Shown here one piece after another: positions 20,701-26,700 of a DNA stretch of 64,000 nt. This DNA comes from Paraburkholderia adhaesiva (GTDB lineage Bacteria; Pseudomonadota; Gammaproteobacteria; Burkholderiales; Burkholderiaceae), in contig NZ_JAJEJQ010000003.1 of NCBI RefSeq assembly GCF_021390575.1, positions 736,001-800,000 on the forward strand, given 5' to 3'. The stretch's first letter is position 1. Each line of letters begins with the position of its first letter. A program made the translations under genes and the position numbers. Below the pieces are notes generated by a model, which worked only from the letters and a program-made list of their open reading frames with translations, was not told the origin of the DNA and searched no databases.

Positions 20701-23700
20701 GACGGCGGATGCCTCGGGCAACTACAGCGTGACGACCGATGTGCCGCAGACTTCGGGCACGGTGGAAGCGACGGCAACCGACGCGGCAGGCAACACCAGC
20801 ACGCCGACGGACGTGAGCTATGCGGACACGACGGCGCCGCTCGCGCCGAGCGCAGACGTGACGGCGAACGCGGACGGTGGCCTGACGGTCAGCGGCACGG
20901 CGGAGCCGGGTTCCCTGGTGACAGTGACGTACCCGGATGGTTCGACCGGCACGACGACGGCGGATGCCTCGGGCAACTACAGCGTGACGACCGATGTGCC
21001 GCAGACTTCGGGCACGGTGGAAGCGACGGCAACCGACGCGGCAGGCAACACCAGCACGCCGACGGACGTGAGCTATGCGGACACGACGGCGCCGCTCGCG
21101 CCGAGCGCAGACGTGACGGCGAACGCGGACGGTGGCCTGACGGTCAGCGGCACGGCCGAGCCGGGTTCCCTGGTGACGGTGACGTATCCGGATGGTTCGA
21201 CCGGCACGACGACGGCCGACGCCTCGGGCAACTACAGCGTGACGACCGACGTGCCGCAGACGAGCGGCACGGTGGAAGCGACGGCGACCGATGCGGCAGG
21301 CAACACCAGCACGCCGACGGACGTGAGCTATGCGGACACGACGGCGCCGCTCGCGCCGAGCGCGGACGTGACGGCGAACGCGGACGGTGGCCTGACGGTC
21401 AGCGGCACGGCCGAGCCGGGTTCCCTGGTGACGGTGACGTACCCGGATGGCAGCACGTCGACCACGACGGCGGACGCCTCGGGCAACTACAGCGTGACGA
21501 CCGATGTGCCGCAGACGAGCGGCACGGTGGAAGCGACGGCAACCGACGCGGCGGGCAACACCAGCACGCCGACGGACGTGAGCTATGCGGACACGACGGC
21601 ACCGCTCGCGCCGAGCGCGGACGTGACGGCGAACGCGGACGGTGGCCTGACGGTCAGCGGCACGGCCGAGCCGGGTTCCCTGGTGACGGTGACGTACCCG
21701 GATGGCAGCACGTCGACCACGACGGCGGACGCCTCGGGCAACTACAGCGTGACGACCGATGTGCCGCAGACGAGCGGCACGGTGGAAGCGACGGCAACCG
21801 ACGCGGCGGGCAACACCAGCACGCCGACGGACGTGAGCTATGCGGACACGACGGCACCGCTCGCGCCGAGCGCGGACGTGACGGCGAACGCGGACGGTGG
21901 CCTGACGGTCAGCGGCACGGCGGAGCCGGGCAGCACGGTGACGGTGACGTACCCGGATGGCTCGACCGGCACGACGACGGCGGATGCCTCGGGCAACTAC
22001 AGCGTGACGACCGATGTGCCGCAGACGAGCGGCACGGTGGAAGCGACGGCGACCGATGCGGCAGGCAACACCAGCACGCCGACGGACGTGAGCTATGCGG
22101 ACACGACGGCACCGCTCGCGCCGAGCGCGGACGTGACGGCGAACGCGGACGGTGGCCTGACGGTCAGCGGCACGGCCGAGCCGGGTTCCCTGGTGACGGT
22201 GACGTACCCGGATGGCAGCACGTCGACCACGACGGCGGACGCCTCGGGCAACTACAGCGTGACGACCGACGTGCCGCAGACGAGCGGCACGGTGGAAGCG
22301 ACGGCAACCGACGCGGCGGGCAACACCAGCACGCCGACGGACGTGAGCTATGCGGACACGACGGCACCGCTCGCGCCGAGCGCGGACGTGACGGCGAACG
22401 CGGACGGTGGCCTGACGGTCAGCGGCACGGCCGAGCCGGGTTCCCTGGTGACGGTGACGTACCCGGATGGCAGCACGTCGACCACGACGGCGGATGCCTC
22501 GGGCAACTACAGCGTGACGACCGATGTGCCGCAGACTTCGGGCACGGTGGAAGCGACGGCAACCGACGCGGCAGGCAACACCAGCACGCCGACGGACGTG
22601 AGCTATGCGGACACGACGGCGCCGCTCGCGCCGAGCGCGGACGTGACGGCGAACGCGGACGGTGGCCTGACGGTCAGCGGCACGGCCGAGCCGGGTTCCC
22701 TGGTGACGGTGACGTACCCGGATGGCAGCACGTCGACCACGACGGCGGACGCCTCGGGCAACTACAGCGTGACGACCGATGTGCCGCAGACGAGCGGCAC
22801 GGTGGAAGCGACGGCAACCGACGCGGCAGGCAACACCAGCACGCCGACGGACGTGAGCTATGCGGACACGACGGCGCCGCTCGCGCCGAGCGCAGACGTG
22901 ACGGCGAACGCGGACGGTGGCCTGACGGTCAGCGGCACGGCGGAGCCGGGTTCCCTGGTGACGGTGACGTACCCGGATGGTTCGACCGGCACGACGACGG
23001 CGGATGCCTCGGGCAACTACAGCGTGACGACCGATGTGCCGCAGACGAGCGGCACGGTGGAAGCGACGGCAACCGACGCGGCAGGCAACACCAGCACGCC
23101 GACGGACGTGAGCTATGCGGACACGACGGCGCCGCTCGCGCCGAGCGCAGACGTGACGGCGAACGCGGACGGTGGCCTGACGGTCAGCGGCACGGCCGAG
23201 CCGGGTTCCCTGGTGACGGTGACGTATCCGGATGGTTCGACCGGCACGACGACGGCCGACGCCTCGGGCAACTACAGCGTGACGACCGACGTGCCGCAGA
23301 CGAGCGGCACGGTGGAAGCGACGGCGACCGATGCGGCAGGCAACACCAGCACGCCGACGGACGTGAGCTATGCGGACACGACGGCACCGCTCGCGCCGAG
23401 CGCGGACGTGACGGCGAACGCGGACGGTGGCCTGACGGTCAGCGGCACGGCCGAGCCGGGTTCCCTGGTGACGGTGACGTACCCGGATGGCAGCACGTCG
23501 ACCACGACGGCGGACGCCTCGGGCAACTACAGCGTGACGACCGACGTGCCGCAGACTTCGGGCACGGTGGAAGCGACGGCGACCGATGCGGCAGGCAACA
23601 CCAGCACGCCGACGGACGTGAGCTATGCGGACACGACGGCGCCGCTCGCGCCGAGCGCAGACGTGACGGCGAACGCGGACGGTGGCCTGACGGTCAGCGG

Positions 23701-26700
23701 CACGGCCGAGCCGGGTTCCCTGGTGACGGTGACGTACCCGGATGGCAGCACGTCGACCACGACGGCGGACGCCTCGGGCAACTACAGCGTGACGACCGAT
23801 GTGCCGCAGACGAGCGGCACGGTGGAAGCGACGGCAACCGACGCGGCAGGCAACACCAGCACGCCGACGGACGTGAGCTATGCGGACACGACGGCGCCGC
23901 TCGCGCCGAGCGCAGACGTGACGGCGAACGCGGACGGTGGCCTGACGGTCAGCGGCACGGCCGAGCCGGGTTCCCTGGTGACGGTGACGTACCCGGATGG
24001 CAGCACGTCGACCACGACGGCGGACGCCTCGGGCAACTACAGCGTGACGACCGACGTGCCGCAGACGAGCGGCACGGTGGAAGCGACGGCAACCGACGCG
24101 GCAGGCAACACCAGCACGCCGACGGACGTGAGCTATGCGGACACGACGGCGCCGCTCGCGCCGAGCGCGGACGTGACGGCGAACGCGGACGGTGGCCTGA
24201 CGGTCAGCGGCACGGCGGAGCCGGGCAGCACGGTGACGGTGACGTACCCGGATGGCTCGACCGGCACGACGACGGCGGATGCCTCGGGCAACTACAGCGT
24301 GACGACCGATGTGCCGCAGACGAGCGGCACGGTGGAAGCGACGGCAACCGACGCGGCAGGCAACACCAGCACGCCGACGGACGTGAGCTATGCGGACACG
24401 ACGGCACCGCTCGCGCCGAGCGCAGACGTGACGGCGAACGCGGACGGTGGCCTGACGGTCAGCGGCACGGCCGAGCCGGGCAGCACGGTGACGGTGACGT
24501 ACCCGGATGGTTCGACCGGCACGACGACGGCGGACGCCTCGGGCAACTACAGCGTGACGACCGACGTGCCGCAGACGAGCGGCACGGTGGAAGCGACGGC
24601 CACCGATGCGGCAGGCAACACCAGCACGCCGACGGACGTGAGCTATGCGGACACGACGGCACCGCTCGCGCCGAGCGCGGACGTGACGGCGAACGCGGAC
24701 GGTGGCCTGACGGTCAGCGGCACGGCCGAGCCGGGTTCCCTGGTGACGGTGACGTACCCGGATGGCAGCACGTCGACCACGACGGCGGATGCCTCGGGCA
24801 ACTACAGCGTGACGACCGATGTGCCGCAGACTTCGGGCACGGTGGAAGCGACGGCCACCGACGCGGCAGGCAACACCAGCACGCCGACGGACGTGAGCTA
24901 TGCGGACACGACGGCGCCGCTCGCGCCGAGCGCGGACGTGACGGCGAACGCGGACGGTGGCCTGACGGTCAGCGGCACGGCGGAGCCGGGCAGCACGGTG
25001 ACGGTGACGTACCCGGATGGCTCGACCGGCACGACGACGGCGGATGCCTCGGGCAACTACAGCGTGACGACCGATGTGCCGCAGACGAGCGGCACGGTGG
25101 AAGCGACGGCAACCGACGCGGCAGGCAACACCAGCACGCCGACGGACGTGAGCTATGCGGACACGACGGCGCCGCTCGCGCCGAGCGCGGACGTGACGGC
25201 GAACGCGGACGGTGGCCTGACGGTCAGCGGCACGGCCGAGCCGGGTTCCCTGGTGACGGTGACGTACCCGGATGGCTCGACCGGCACGACGACGGCGGAT
25301 GCCTCGGGCAACTACAGCGTGACGACCGATGTGCCGCAGACGAGCGGCACGGTGGAAGCGACGGCAACCGACGCGGCAGGCAACACCAGCACGCCGACGG
25401 ACGTGAGCTATGCGGACACGACGGCACCGCTCGCGCCGAGCGCAGACGTGACGGCGAACGCGGACGGTGGCCTGACGGTCAGCGGCACGGCCGAGCCGGG
25501 TTCCCTGGTGACGGTGACGTACCCGGATGGCAGCACGTCGACCACGACGGCGGACGCCTCGGGCAACTACAGCGTGACGACCGATGTGCCGCAGACTTCG
25601 GGCACGGTGGAAGCGACGGCGACCGACGCGGCGGGCAACACCAGCACGCCGACGGACGTGAGCTATGCGGACACGACGGCGCCGCTCGCGCCGACGATGA
25701 GCGCCGCCGCCAATGAAGACGGTACACTGACCGTCACGGGGTCTGCCGAGCCCGGTTCACTGGTGACGGTGACGTACCCGGATGGCTCGACCGGCACGAC
25801 GACGGCGGATGCCTCGGGCAACTACAGCGTGACGAGCAGCACGTCGCAGGCGGCGGGCGACGTAAGCGCCACCGCGACGGATGCCGCTCACAATGTCAGC
25901 GACCCGGGAACCACGCACTATGCGACGGCGACGGTCAGCGCCATTACGGACGATACGGGGCCGAGCAGTTCCGATTTCATCACCAGCGACAACACGCTGG
26001 TGGTGAGCGTGACGCTGAACGGTACTCTGAACGACGGTGACCGCGTGCAGGTGTCGCTCGACGGCGGCACGACGTGGTACGACGCAGCGCTGGTCAGTGG
26101 CAGCACCTACGCCTACGACAACACCGGCACCGAGCTGGCCGACGGCACCTACCAGTTCGACGCGCGCGTGATTGGCGCCGAGGGTAATACGAGCACGGTG
26201 GCCAGCCAGCAGGTGACAATCAGCACGACAGTTCCGTCGGCTGCCGAGACGATCACGATCGACTCGATCACCGATGACTCGGGTACCAGCTCGACTGACT
26301 TCTTCACGAACGACAACACGCTGGTGTTCAGCGGGTCGCTGGGTACCACGCTGGCCGATGGCGAGTTGGTCCAGATCAGCCTGGACGGCGGCACGACATG
26401 GGTGACGGCGTCGGTGTCGGGTACGCAGTGGACGTACGACAACACGGGCGACGTGCTGGCAGATGGCACGTACAACGTCATTGCACGTATTGTCGACATG
26501 GCGGGTAACGAAGGTCAGAGTGCGAGCCAGGCGGTAACGATCGATACCGTCGGGCCGACCTTCACATCGTTCTCCATCGATCTGACAACGCCGAGCGACA
26601 ACGGCGTCAGCTCGACCGACAACTTGACGAGCGTGATCACGCCGACCTTCACCGGAACGGTGACCGGTCTGACGGCGGATGATGCCGCGCAGGCGGCGGC

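Noticed and set aside
12931..25680. A regularly spaced repeat array that might be taken for CRISPR
   Set aside because: Units are 255 bp, directly contiguous, nearly identical along their length and coding; there are no unique spacers and no cas genes.
12949..25716. A 4,255-codon open frame on the plus strand overlapping the adhesin repeats
   Set aside because: It is a shadow: the repeat is 255 bp, a multiple of three, so any alternate frame open in one unit stays open in all 50. The adhesin frame has recognisable domains at both ends; this frame has none.
13494..25727. Over twenty minus-strand 67-codon frames at 255-bp multiples
   Set aside because: They are identical antisense shadows of the tandem repeat, Pro/Ser/Cys-rich and without family resemblance.
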